Assembly: GCA_013397115.1 (NCBI GenBank)
Contig: VWZW01006253.1
Coordinates: 967,987-1,031,986, forward strand
DNA from: Edolisoma coerulescens
Lineage: Eukaryota; Chordata; Aves; Passeriformes; Campephagidae
Reading direction: 5' to 3'
Length of the DNA: 64,000 nucleotides
In this document: positions 50,901-64,000 of the stretch, one piece after another
Layout: the number at the start of each line of letters is the position of its first letter
Position numbering within the stretch: the first letter of the stretch is position 1
Notes under the pieces: generated by a model
What the model saw: the letters and a program-made list of their open reading frames with translations, nothing else
What the model was told of the DNA's origin: nothing
Databases searched by the model: none
Made by a program: the position numbers and the translations under genes

Positions 50901-51905
50901 ATTGAGTATATTGTAGGTTTGCTTATTGTATTGAACCACTCATGTGGCTTTTGTATTGCTCTACTTAAGTTTTGAAACCTGGAAAGGCTTAAACAAGAAT
51001 TAATTTAGCTGTGAAAGGCAGATGCTAATGGGCACAGAAGGAGCTTTTGGAACATTAGGCTTAAAGATTTGCCTTCAGGGTTAGGCATCTCCTGAACAGA
51101 GCTCCTGGGAAATGTGTGCATCAAGTTGTCCCATGTCTTATTTTAGAAGCTTGTAATCCTCTGCTAGTTGTTTTATATTTTTCATGGAAATCAATATGTT
51201 ACATTAAATCAAATCAATTTTATTGAATTTAAATGCCGCTGAAAGTCTTCTATTCAGACTAAGCCCAACTCAGTCTGCTTAATGATGAGGTAACCTATTC
51301 TGATCCTCTTCCATCTGCATCCTCATTTCAATGGAATATTTGTGACACATTTCTATGAAGTAAAGTGCCAGAGGGAAACAGCCTAATACATAATTGATGG
51401 TTGTCTTTAGTTGTGACAGCACTTGGTGTCGTTCAAGGATACAGAGTGTGTTTATGCATAAGATGATATGTAAAATGGTAGGTAACGTGAAAATTTACAT
51501 CAGATGCTGGTGCTGAAGAATGACTTGTAGGTGCCCAAAGATTTCTTTGGGCCTACCCTCTATTTTCTTGTAAAGCCAAACTGCTAAGTTTGGATGGGTT
51601 TGGACTGCATTCAGACTGAGAAGCAGCTAGAAAAAGTCTTCTAAGGGGTGCCTGAAAGTGTGTGGGGAAAACCTCTGAAGCTGGCTAAGTCAGAAGACCT
51701 TGTTTTTCAGTGATTTGATTCCCATTCTTCTAAAAGGGGCAGGGCTGGAGCTCGGTGTACTTCAGCTGGCAGTTAGCATGTGAACTTATCTCTGATGTTG
51801 CCACAAGTATAAAGGGTCTTGAGATCACCAGATAAATTGGAATTATTGCATCCTTCTATTTCTTTCTCTTTCATTCGTCTCTTATGGGATTCTTAATTCA
51901 AAACA
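41975..51905. other. AT-rich noncoding DNA, no gene recognised
   Basis: About 10 kb without a supported gene or named transposon. The longest open frame is about 80 codons. The segment 44,540-44,760 is locally richer in GC with several CpG. An AT palindromic tract at 43,865 and exon-like segments at 43,791 and 49,926 are described separately. Confidence 0.6.
43865..43921. repeat. TA-rich tract with 18-bp palindrome
   Basis: Alternating pyrimidine-purine sequence dominated by TA and CA/TG steps. It contains the perfect palindrome ATATATGCATGCATATAT at 43,872-43,889. This is a simple repeat with strong cruciform potential. Confidence 0.85.
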
Positions 51906-54900
51906 ATGGGGACTTCGCTTTCTTCCAGTTGGTTTCTTCAGCAATGCTGCTGGGGGGTCTTTGACTGGGTGTAAGTCTTGATCCTTCCCATAGCCAAAGT
52001 GCCTTTATTGGCTTCTATTGTATGATTATTTAAACAATGTCAGTGTGGAAATTGCTCCTTGGCAAAGAATATGCAGTACGGATTTCAGACTGAAGTCTGC
52101 CTGTTTTGTGTTATGTATGCAGAAAGACTTGCATAGAGCCCACACTTTTTTAAAATGAACGAACACTCACTTTACTACTATTCCTACTTAAGTTTGTCCA
52201 ATCTTTTTGACAAAAAATATATTAGCACAGTGGTATTTTCAAAAGGTTATTTCTGTGGCATGTACTCAGTAATTTTCACAATATTAGAGTGTATATATGC
52301 ACAAATATGCATATAAAAACTTTTGGCAAAGGTTTAATTCTTATGTATCTCAACTGAGAAAATAGGAAACCAAAAGAAGAGTGTGGTGCGCTGGGTAGAG
52401 TAAGGTTACTTTTGAAGTGTCTGTTTGCAATTAATCTATGATAACTCACTCTCTAAATGAAATTATTTCTGTAATAATACACTGAACTGAGTTCAGTGTT
52501 TACTTGGGGCTGACCTTAAATTACCTGAATCATTTTATTTTAAGACTCCTAGTTGTCTTGAAAGAAAGATTTAGAAAGAATAAGCACTTGGATTTATAAT
52601 AATTTTCAAGGATTGTGTTAATTGTTTATTAAAATATTTTTGTGTTAGAATTGAAGATTCAGTCTACCTATGTACAGTAACTGCTACTGACTGAAAAATT
52701 GCAGTCTGTGTCTGAGGGGGAGCCAATTTTGTTGTTGTTGTTGAATTTCCAGAGCAGAAATCCTACTAGGATGTTCACAGAACACACAGGGTTTTTATTA
52801 ATTTTTCAGACATTTTAATTACCTGGAGACTCACTTTTATACTTCCATGGACTTGTACACTGTTTGATGTCCAACAGGCAGATCAATAATCCATAGTAAT
52901 TACATTATCAACATAGATAATTGATTCATGTTTTTTAGGTAATAAAGACATCTAATAACCTAGATAAAAGCAACTAATAAAACCACAGTGTAGTTTGGAT
53001 TTAAGAGGGAATCAAGCATTAATTGAGTGAACTCAGTTTTCATTAATCAAATGTCTACCATGCTTTCTTAAACAAGTTTTTAAATTTTGAAAAATTTAAT
53101 TTAGTGGCTTTGTATCTTGTGCTGCTATTGGTATGAGGAGACCTTAAAAGAAAGGTTCTTCTTGTAAGAATGTAAACATGGGCCACAGTAGTCCAGGGAG
53201 TGGGCTATTCAACCAAGATGCTTTATCACTGACTCCAAGTATATAAAGTTGTTTTTCAGTATATTTATGTGAAAACATAGTTGGAGTGACTAAAGGTGAC
53301 GTATCATTTGTTTGGCATTAGACATTCTAGTTTATTGTAATCAAATTTTGTGCAATTGTGCGTGAGAAGAATGAATAAATGGGCATTTGGAAGGTTTATA
53401 GGTAAGTTACATTTCCGGCTTATTTTTATACAGTGGAATTTTTGATGCTACAGTAAATTAAGAAGTTGGATGCTTTTCCTATGATATCCTATTTCACTAA
53501 TACAGAATAACCTTGAGCCACAGTAGGGCAATAATTACCAAACTTAAATCAGAGACACACTCAGCCAAACAGCTGTTTTCAGTTTGTTAGGAGATCCATT
53601 TGATTTACTCTCTTGGTCAACATTCATTACTTTATAAGACAAAATTTCACTGGAGATTTTAACCCTGAATTCACAGTCTTGTTTGTTGCCTGCTGTAAAG
53701 TTGCATGGTTGAAATGTCACGGCCACTCAACATGTGGGGGAGCTACTGTTGTGTTTTACATTGATCCCAGTTTTCTTCATGAGTGGTTTCAAATACTAAA
53801 GGATGCAGGTAGAATTCAGCCCTAGACATATTTCCAGATAACCTTTCTGTTCTGTGGCAAAAGAGGGGGAAATGTATTGTGTAAGGTCACTGTCCTGCGC
53901 TTTGGTGGCTTGTCAGCTAACATGGTGGCTCACAGAAGTGTGACTATTTGGCAGACAAGTTGTTTGATATGCAAGTTGCCACTGGTTTTGTATATCTTAC
54001 AAGGTCAGCACATCTCTGCTGTCTCACCCGGAAGTTTCATATATTTCCCAGGTTTTGTTGCTGTGAAATTTGAAACTTTATGCTGGCCCCTATCTAGCAA
54101 TGAACTCAAGTGGTCTTAACCAATTCTCTGTTTCAACAACTGTCTTTGTGTTTTACAGGGCTACTGTAACAGCAACATTAGTGATAACATGGTGATTGTC
54201 ACAAGCTATCTTAATGGCATTAGAGGTCACTTAAAGGAGAATGCAGGAATAAAATGTTGGGGTTTTTTCTATATTGCAGAAGTTTTCTTATAGTTATTCT
54301 GGTATTGCTGGCTCTGGATTTTTTTTTTTTTCTGTTACACTTGATGAACATGTTAGTAAATTTTGAAAAATGACTGAATTTGCACTTGGAAGTGAAACAG
54401 CTGGTAAAATAAAGAAATTTCTGATATATTTCTCTGCACCATCAGTTCTGTTATTGCAGTCTGTTTTCTTTCATGGTAGTCTAAAAAACAGGCGTGGGAA
54501 AAGGAAATTGTTAAATGTATCTCGCATCTTTGGAAGTAGTTTAAAACTTGTCTTTGTATTAAATCGTTGATGTTTTTTAAAAGCTTCTCTAATAGCATTT
54601 CCTGCCCTTTCTGTTTATGTTTTTCCATTTAGAAAAGATAGTGCTATACCTCATTACTTAGGTTGCTCGTTGAGCACACTCAGCAATTTTGTATTTATCC
54701 CTTACTGTCCTGCAAGTCAACACCTCTGAAAAATGGGGACTACAAAAGCTGCTCTTTATGTGGTGAATGCTTATCGGTTGTGACACAAAAAAAATAATAC
54801 TATAGGTTTTTGCTTGCCCTTTTTTGTCTTCAGATCACTTTGCAATAAATAATTACATATTATCCTGCTATTAGAAGGCAGAATTTTAGTCTCACCTCCT

Positions 54901-57900
54901 ATGAATCACATGAAAATATTAGTTTGGGAGCTCAAGGTTATCAAGGTAGCTGCATAATAACTTCAATCAATATAAATTAGTTGTATAGGAAACATGAATG
55001 TGTTCTGATTGTACAACAGCCAGTTCATTTCATTTTCAGTGTAAGTGAGTGTCTCTGGGTTTTTACTTGATAGAGAAAGCACTGCCCTGTTGTCCCAACA
55101 AGAGGAGAAACAGTTTAGAGCAGAACTAAAAAGTCCAGAATGGGTAAAGGCAGGCAGGTAGCTGATCTCAGTGAAGAGAGATCTACAGTGTAACTGTCTT
55201 GGAACCAGGGCTTCACCAAGCACTTGCTCACTTCCATTACACTGACTGGCTATCAGGCTCTGAGGGATTCTGTTTTGTTTCTCATAACCCTTGCCTGTAT
55301 TGTGCCATGCTTGTCCCCTGTAGCTATGGAAAGGCTGAAAGCAAAAGGCTGAAAGGCTTGCTCAAAAAATATTATAAATTGATTTCCCAGGATATCTCTT
55401 TTGCTTTCGAATAAGGTAAATGATCTACAAAGCCTGGAAATTATTCTTTCTGAAGGATTAAGTTTCTAGAAAAGAATCTCTGTAGAGTGCTCTTTCTTTA
55501 GAAAGGCTTTTGTGGAAAGTCTTCATGCTATGTTATACTGTTGTATGTTGTTGATGCTGTTGCTCATAAGTTACAAATGAATACTCAAAAGAGGAATTAA
55601 CTGTGTAGTTAAAACTTTGTGGCACTCAGTGTCACCGTTGTGATAAACCATGTACATATCAAATGATAGAAACAACATGTATTGAATGAAGTTGTGCAGT
55701 ATATTTGTGGATATCCTGACAATGCTGCCCAAGACATCTTCCTGGTAATTTGTTGTTGTGAAGACCAGTTCTTTCAAGCGTAACTAAAGCAAAAATTATA
55801 TATTGATGTTCAGGCAAAAGAGGAATAACAGTAAGCTACTGTAAATGGCTATTTCTTATCTTTATTTATATATTTAACCTTGATAAAATTGGCCTTTTCA
55901 CTAGAGTCAAAGGAAATAGGCTGTTGATCCATTGGCTTTGGAAACCTGTCATCCTTCTGAATGTAAAATAGCTTTCAATAGGAAAAGTCTTGAGCTGGGT
56001 AGTGAAAAGATCAGCTGCTCTTCTCTGACTCTCTGGAGCTTTTTTTGCATGCAAACAGAATGGTATGATATAGGGACTCCTTTCTTTCTACTGCTTTTTT
56101 ACAATTGTATATCAGGCAAGGTTGGGAGATTTTTTGAGTGGTTTTACTTTTTCAGTTACAGGATGAACTGCAGAAAATAGCTCTGATTTTGATCCAAGCC
56201 CCTGACTCTGATTCTGTACATCTGTAAAAGGGCCTTAGGTGAAAAGACAGTGTGATCTTCCCCTGGTGGTTATTCTTAGGCTTCCCTGAAGCCCTAGACT
56301 ATTTCACATCCCTCAGCTAACTTCTGCATGCCAAGAGGAAGCCTAAACTTGGTGGGTTTTTAAATCTTGTGCTCTGAAGTCCCTTTCCATTCTTTCTGCC
56401 CGCAGTTTATCACTCTGCAGTTGTCTCAGCCGGGGTATGAGGATTCCTTCTTGGTTTCCCATATGGGGTATTTCATAGTGCAGACAACCCCCAAAACAAC
56501 AAGCAAGTCTCGTCCCATTTTTACTTAGCTGAGATACCTGTGTTTTAGAGTATCTGTCTTTGCCTAGAGCCAGGAAGGACAAAAGCCAGTACACTTTGGA
56601 ACCCAGAGAGCTAAAGAGGAAATTTTCAAGAGAATGGACTGTGCTTTTGGCAATTTTTTTTTCATGAAAGGTTGTAAAGCATTTGGTCAGATACTTAGAA
56701 GACTCAGAGAAATCTCCTTTTCAGGGAGATGTGAACACACTCCGCTGATGCTAGAGAATAAAGAAATATTCAGAGTTTCACTGACATTACCTACAAGAAG
56801 AAAGAGTAGCACATTATTTTTGTACTTTTTCTATCATAGGAAATGATATTCTTGCATACTTTCATCCCTGGCAGAAAAACCTATACATATTTAGCCAACA
56901 CACTGCATAATCTCACTTTATGAGATGTGAGGGAGGTGCAGACTTTGCCAGTTGTTCACCTTACTTAAGGTGAGAGATCAAACAAATGCTGTCTGGAGTG
57001 TACAAAATAAAAACAAACCCAAAAATTCAAAGTGGAAAAGTCAGAGAGTGAGCTTCTTTGTGGGACCATCCACAGTGGTGACTGAACATTCTTTTGGCTC
57101 TCAGTCCTAGAGCAGAAAAAGAGAAGACAAACATTTCTGTTGTCACAGCTGAGCCCACTGATAGGAAGTTATTTGGTTAGTGGAAATGTAATTTGTCTTT
57201 GTTTCTTAGTGACAACTCCATGCTAGACCTACTTTATGATCCTCAGGAGCTATGTAATGTTGTGTTCAAGTGATTTATTTGCTAAGTTAAGCATGGTTAG
57301 ATTTGTCTCTGCAGCAATGATACTTATATTTTGTGAAAATTACAGGCAAAGATAAGGCCATATTCATAACTAAACTTAGGAAGCTTTTGAGGGAGAGTGG
57401 AGAGGAAGAATAGAAAACACCAGAGTATCCTTACTTAAACTTCTTAACCATGCCTATGTGAAGATGGTAATTCCTTGGTACATTGTTAAATAGTTAAGGA
57501 ATATACAGGAAAATTTAAAAATTAGTCCATGTATTAATTTGCAGGTCCCCTGAAAAGGTACTGAACTAAGATGATGACTCCATTTCAGAGAAGGAACTCT
57601 GTTCTTCTGAATAGTAAATGCTGAGAAATATTCCCTGAGCTTCTACTTGACTGATATGAATCGTCAGTCACTGATATTGTAGAAGTTTGGTTTATTGGCT
57701 GTTATCAATATGAGGAGAGAAAGAGAGAAAGACTTTGGGCGCTTTTTAAAATTTTTCCATTCATGCTGTTTAGTCCGCCTTTACTGTCTGATATGAATTT
57801 GTTTGTATAATTTTACCGTTACTGTTTCATAATACAAAGATGGCAAATCGAAAAATAATCAGAGGTAGGTGCTCTCCTGCATGTTACTTACAGCAGAATA

Positions 57901-60900
57901 CAAAAAAGTACACTTCACTAAATAGACTGTGAACCCCTCAATCCCCTGTGCATTTGACAGGAACCATGGAGCCTCTTCAGTGCAAAAAGTCAGGAGTGGA
58001 GTGGGGAGAAGGCTACAACAGGAGAATAAATACAGATGGCTGATAGGGAGGGAAGAATTAAACTTCCTATGAATGATGTTCTAATGATGATTGCTGATCC
58101 CTTTGCTTCAGTGTGCCTCATGCCTTATGAACCAAATGATGGTATTCAGAGGAGTCTCAGGCTTAAGAGTCAATTATATCAAATCCAGAGTAATAGCACT
58201 TGGAATGAACAAAAGATACTCAAAAGGCAGTACAAGAAATATTTAGATTCCACTGGCTAGAAACCACGATAAACTTCTTAGAGATCCCCATTAATTCCCA
58301 TCTGGAAAAAGTCTGCAATGAAAAGGCAAAACCATTGAATAAAATAAAACAAGTTATCATTATCATAATTTGAATAGCACAAATTAAAAAAAAAAAAGGC
58401 AACAAAACTCTTTTCTAAACAGTAAGAGTTTCATTAACTAATTGAAGTATAATAATTGCCTAATTAAAATATATAGCCATATTTTGGAAAATTCTGATAT
58501 GGCTATTAGGGAAAAAAAACCAAAACAACCAAACAAACCCAAAATTGTAATTCACACATCAGTGGAACTTTACGTACTTAGGTACTTTCAAGTGCTTTAT
58601 GGGAAGTGTAAAATTCAATTGCCCCTATTCAGAAGCAATCTCCAAAACCACTTACCTGTTTATGAAAGCTTTAAGAATCTCAGAATTATGTTAAAGTAAA
58701 ATTAGTGATGTTGATTTTTCTTCACTTTAAATAGTTCTGTCTACTCAAGAATGCAAAATTCTCTACTTTTTCCTCCAGTATGGTAAAAATGTGTATGAAT
58801 GTTGAATGTTTTAAGAACAAACCTGCTACTAAGAGCTGGAGCATAAGTGAGGGTGAAGCTTTCCTTATATATGGGAGTTTTGCACAATAACTAAACCAGA
58901 AGCAAACTAATAGCTTTTTCTTGATTTAGCATACATTTTTAGAAGTTTAAACAGAAGAACAGAATAAGTTTTATGGTTGGTGGGAGAATTCCAGGTAACG
59001 GAACATAAAGAAGGTAAACACTTCTAGTCAGCAGGTAGCATTGTTTTTAAAATCTTGTCACAGAACTGTGTCTAAGAATGGTAATTTTCTGTGAATTCAT
59101 TTTGTAAGCTTGTCACTACTAAATTTGGACTGCTTTTATTCATGGCTGTAACTTTATCATTGTCATCAGAAATTTTACGCAGGGAATGTTTTGTCGATAA
59201 CTGCCTGTCATAGAATCCAATGAAAATATGATATTATGTCACAATTTTTACTTAACAGTAAGTGGATGTTGGGAAAACTTAGGATCCCTGGGTTTTTTCC
59301 ATCTTCATATTAAACACAGTGCAGCTATAATTGATATAAGATAAAAGAAGATAGTTTTGGAGGAGCATAATTTCTTCCTCAAATGCCAGTATTTATTTAT
59401 GCCATGATTTCAATAATACCTACTAGACAAGTAATGTTATGAGTTACTTTTAGTAAGTCAAAATTCTTTGCTTCTAGGACTCCTACTGGTGTAAGAAACA
59501 CTTTTTTTTTCCTCTGTAGTACTCAACTAGAATTTATTTTTGTAGACCAGCAGTTTTCTTTTATTTTCTTCACAAATAATCTACAAATGTAATAGATGAT
59601 CAACTTTAATTGAAAAAAATGTCAATGGCATTTCCACTTGATAAGTCTTGTACAAAGTACATGAATCATTGGTTACAAGTTGAAATGATATATTTATACA
59701 CATTTGTAAAAGTCTGTGTATATATATAGCACACAATGTGAATAGAACAGTAAATAAAGACATCAAGATGTCCTCAAGAAATGTCTGATTTAACAAATGT
59801 ATATCTTTAAACTGGAAATCTAATTATTTGCCTTAGATTTGCACTGCTCAGGAACTCAATGCAAGACTATGTTAAATAAACTTATTATTTCCGTTTTTCA
59901 TTTAACCTGTGGGTTATGGTATGACCAATCTGTTTTATATCCTCAATCAACAGATGATTGTATTTGGTAATAATTTATCAAGAATAAAAATCTGTTTTTG
60001 AAACTAATCACCTCATGCTAGGTCTGCCCTTTTTCAGAACCACCATCTGATATTCATTTTGTCCGCAAGACAAACATACTGATGAAAATGCATCTACCAC
60101 AGGATATAGCTAGTGGAATGGAGCAGTTTTACTCTCTGTATATATTTAGAATATTTTGTTTTCTCAACAGATGGACCAAATTTTAGTATTAAAGGGAAAA
60201 AAAATCAATTTTACATAGAACATAAACAATTTTTAAGAAGTACGTTTTGCATTTCTGATTAGTTTGTAGCAAAACATCCCATGGAATTTGAGGGTCAACT
60301 TGGGCCATATCAGAGGGAAAAGATTTAAAAGGTTACTCTAACTGCTTTCTGTGTTTGCCATGAGAAGGCTGTATCTGGAGGTCAGAGAGTACTGAGCAAG
60401 TCTTTGAATTTGGCCTACTGAATTTAAATGCTGGGGTTTTCTTTTGGATGTTCTCCATGGTCTCTGAAGTGGCTGTTTCTTGAAGAAATTGAAAGTACAG
60501 ATGAATTCATGCACTGTCCTGTGACTTCTGCCCCTCTCTGCACAGACTTCTGGCCATTGCCTAACGTGATGTGTTCTTTCTTTAGGCTGTCTGCTGAGTC
60601 TTATAATTATTTTTGGGATCCTTCCTAATCAAAGCTTCCCCTAACAATAAAATATAGGCTTGATCAAGACAGCATGAAAGCCCAATGCATGGAGGACTTG
60701 GAATATAGAGCACAGATTTATTCTCTGTATACAGTGGTTCTGTGACATTAACTTCTGTCCCAGGAAGTCTGAACTGGGAATACCAAGCTCATTTTAATTA
60801 CCAGTGCCAGCTAGATTTAGACTTTTTGACCTTACTGAAATTCTACTCAGGTTTTTATAGTGCAAAAAACTTATTAAATTTTAAAGTAAATCTCAAAAGA

Positions 60901-63268
60901 GGCAATAAACTGCTACAAACTCATGAAATTATTTTATTATTTTTAATTTTAAGAACTGCACATACTGCAGCTGGAATTCTTCCAGTATTCATTCTTCCAC
61001 AACTGTTTTATTAAAATAAATCCAAACGTTTCCCAAGGAAGTTATAAGTTGTTAGCAAAATTAGGAAGTTAGGATTTTTATGATGTCAAGTTTGTGTGGT
61101 ATTTTGGTACTACTTTTTAGCAGGCAGTTATCAATGTGATTTGAGATCACAACAAAAACCAGTATTTACAATTCCAAGTAATGTATTCTTGAGTCAACAT
61201 TTTACCTACAGATGAACTGTTGTTATTCTACTCATTCATTTTATTTTTGGGAGGTGGTTTTTTTTTTACAGACTTCAACCAGGGGGCTTTCCATTCCCCT
61301 TTAACTCTCACCCTTCCTCCACCCTAATTTTGCTGGTGTCTTGGCCACCATGACAACAGGGATTTTATCTGACAAAAAGTTAAAAAGCTTTGGAAAACAA
61401 GGAGTCTAAAAAATGAAATACAGCTGTTTGCACACAAATATAAACCAGAAGGCTTCAAATCCTTTCTACTGATTGGCTGGATTACTTGAAATGTGGCTCA
61501 TTGTTTCATAATAATCAGCAGTTATTTTTCCCTATTAAAATGTAGACCGGCGAAGTATTGGAAACAGCTTTACCAATCCATTTCTATGAGGAACTGGGAG
61601 TATAAAACATCCCTATAACTTTTACTGCTTATATGTTAGGGGACCCACCAAAACAAAACTGCCTAGGTTCAAAATCCATTTTATATATACATGCATATTA
61701 AAAATGATTTTATATACTATTTTTCAATACTGAGGAGTCTTTTACAAAGTAGCATTCATCATTACTGGTGGTGCAGTGAGTAGGCAGATGTGGCATCTGC
61801 CATAAGTTCAGTTGTAGCTCTCACACATCTTTAGGTGTGTTGATCCTATTTTATTGAGAAAGGAAATGTTGGCTAGGATTCTGGAGTTACACCCAAGTTT
61901 TAAACAAAAATGATGGGAGATCAATTTCCAGTTGGATGCCAACCAAAGACAGGCAGAGATTTACAGCTCCTTCATTTATCACATCACAGCAGGCTCAAGT
62001 CCAGTGCTGAAGTTCTCATACCCAATATGGTTTTGATTTTAACTGTGTAGCAGTTATTCACCTATGCTTACACATAATGAAATAAAATACTTAAGGTGTT
62101 GTATTCATGTTGATTTCAAATAATATTACTGTAGTATCAGGGTATCCAGAGAAATTGGATAAGGCTACAATATGAAACAAAGCACAAATTCTGACCCACT
62201 CTGTAGCCAGCAACGTGTGACATCCACCTGCTCCCTAGCAAGAAGAAAGATTCTTAGTTTGTAGTAAATACTCAACTGCAAATACAGCAGAATTATACAA
62301 ATTATTGAGAAAAGGTGGATGATTTTGTCTTCTCTGCTGAGGTCCCTTGGGTGTGAGTGTAAGCAAGGAAGCAATGAGCTCTTGCAATTCTCATTTTTTG
62401 GATATTCTCCATACTGGAAAATAGTGGAAGGCTGGCAGCTTGAGTGGTAGTGTCTTTATCAGTATCAGTGGATTGAATTGTTTCTCTTAGTTTTTGCAAT
62501 ATCTTTTTTTAGAATGCACTTCAATCTTGACTTGAAAAGTTAGTTAATATTAACTTTTTAAAAATACAGTATTTTTCTGGGTTTTTTTTTTTTCCCCCTT
62601 TCTTGTAAAGCAGGAGTCTTAATTTCTGCAAGTGTGTTCCTACTCACACCTAAAGCACTGAGGTGATAACTCTGAGAAAGAAGTTATTACTTACATCTCT
62701 TTCAAAATGTGAATACTTGATAGTGTGGAGAAGTCTGGCTCTTCAGCATGTCAGGAGCTTGACAAAGCTGGGCCGTGAAACTAGAGCGTTGTCTGATGCT
62801 GTTAACTTACGAACATGTGAGTCACTTAGTACTCAAGGACTAGAAAAATTATCTTCATTCTAATGATCTACCTCTTTCTGGAAAGATTAAGTTAAAATTA
62901 TACTTTATTAATGATACTTCTGTTTTACCTTAATGCAGTGACTTTTGGGTAATATGCTATGTGTTTTGCTATATTTTATCATCTAAATGTTCCTAAAGTA
63001 TCACGAGCAAATAAATATTTCATTTCCTTATGCACTTTTCTATACACATACGATAATAATAAATGGAGAGGTGTGCATGTGAGGTGTACTGCAGAAAGTC
63101 CCATCTGCTATGCTGTCACTGGAATTTGCTAGGGAATTTTTAATAGAACTGAGAAGAGTAGGGTACATATAGACCTTTTGAAATATGTCCTCACCACCAC
63201 CTTTTTGGTTTCACTATAATAATTTGTGTAGGGATACCTTGTGTTTCTCTCTTGCTTCTTTCCTTCAG
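51906..63268. other. AT-rich noncoding DNA, no gene recognised
   Basis: About 11 kb with short open frames only (up to 91 codons) and no recognisable family. It includes a perfect palindrome at 52,479, A/C-rich runs near 57,000 and 58,505-58,545, and poly-T runs near 54,318 and 62,581. I see no transposon that I can name. Confidence 0.6.
52479..52499. repeat. 21-nt perfect palindrome
   Basis: Arms ACACTGAACT (52,479-52,488) and AGTTCAGTGT (52,490-52,499) around a single G. The arms loosely resemble a nuclear-receptor style inverted half-site, but the match to any one family is not close. Confidence 0.85.
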
Positions 63269-63300
63269 ACCTGGTAAAAAAAATTGGACATCGAGAAAAG

Positions 63301-64000
63301 GTAAGGAGAAAAATTAAAAACTCATTACTCTCAAAATTTTTCTGCCAAATCTGAAAGAAAATATTCTGATTTAGAAAATGTTCTCTGTAAAAGTCAGTTT
63401 TCTTGCTGTTGTATGTTGGTTCTTCAATATGCTTCTATTCCTAAGAAGTTTCTCAAATAAATGTTTACTTCAAAAACATCAGATTAAAATAGTTCTTCTC
63501 TTTTCTCCATTTTTATTTTGGAGGTCGTATTTGTAGTTAATCCATAGTATTTGAATTGTTAAATATAAAACAATTTAAAGAAAATAACAATTAATTTTTG
63601 ATGAACAAGTAAAAAAAATAGGTGGAAAAACAGCCATTGTTTCTCCTTGCCTTCCGAGTTTCTCACAGAGAAAGCAGAGTCCTGAAAAATTTTGTATGTA
63701 AAATTATTTTGCTTTAGTCAGACTCCTTTGGGGATGGCTGTTCTTACAGCAGCAGAACTGTATTCATTTGTAGTTATCACAAGAACTAAAAGTATATATT
63801 AAAAAAAGAATATACATGTGGTAGATTTGTATATATGTATGTATGATTCTTGCTAATGAAGTACTGATTTCAGATGCACTCAGTTTTAAAAAAATAGAAA
63901 ATAAAACCAAAACATCAACAATGAATGGTTTTGGTGGTTCTATTTGCTTTAATTCTGTTGCTCTTTATCTGGCTCTCTTGATGAGGTTAATATAATTTTA
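63301..64000. other. AT-rich noncoding DNA to window end
   Basis: About 700 bases downstream of an exon-like segment (63,269-63,300). There is a TA-rich patch at 63,790-63,845 but no gene or repeat that I recognise. Confidence 0.6.

Overview
The window looks like nuclear DNA from a bird. It is AT-rich, has no dense coding, and carries three copies of the avian CR1 LINE. The clearest signs are the reverse complement of the CR1 3' end with degenerate CATAGAAT octamers at about 3,806 and 17,801, and typical CR1 reverse-transcriptase C-terminal protein on the minus strand. Bird-type T/G-rich tracts, an (AGAAT)n microsatellite and single-N scaffold gaps fit a draft avian assembly. I found no open reading frame resembling a cellular protein, no convincing RNA gene, no CpG island and no CRISPR array. 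The window is best read as intergenic DNA or the inside of a very large intron.

Layout. 1-3,805: noncoding DNA opening with an A/C-rich tract. 3,806-4,830: minus-strand CR1 with its 3' end and decayed RT remnants. 4,831-17,800: noncoding, with a good CTCF-type motif at 5,581, a 26-bp tandem duplication at 11,355 and T/G-rich tracts. 17,801-18,045: a short CR1 3' end on the minus strand. 18,046-38,296: noncoding, with an (AGAAT)n array at 22,689, two perfect-arm hairpins (18,367 and 33,657) and a G-quadruplex motif at 36,549. 38,297-38,712: an internal CR1 fragment on the minus strand. 38,713 to about 40,020: slightly GC-richer DNA with 35-48 bp spaced repeats, perhaps a decayed retroviral-type LTR. 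40,494-41,974: an assembly trouble spot with three single-N gaps and two identical 520-bp copies. 41,975-64,000: mostly featureless AT-rich DNA.

Because no gene is supported, there is no pathway to describe. The firmest unusual result is the perfect 520-bp duplication flanked by Ns at 40,739-41,974, most simply a false duplication from an unmerged contig overlap. Several short stretches look like spliced exons with good acceptor and donor sites (49,926-49,975, 63,269-63,300 and 37,527-37,601). They are listed as low-confidence candidates, since such pseudo-exons occur by chance in AT-rich introns. No novel biological system could be demonstrated.
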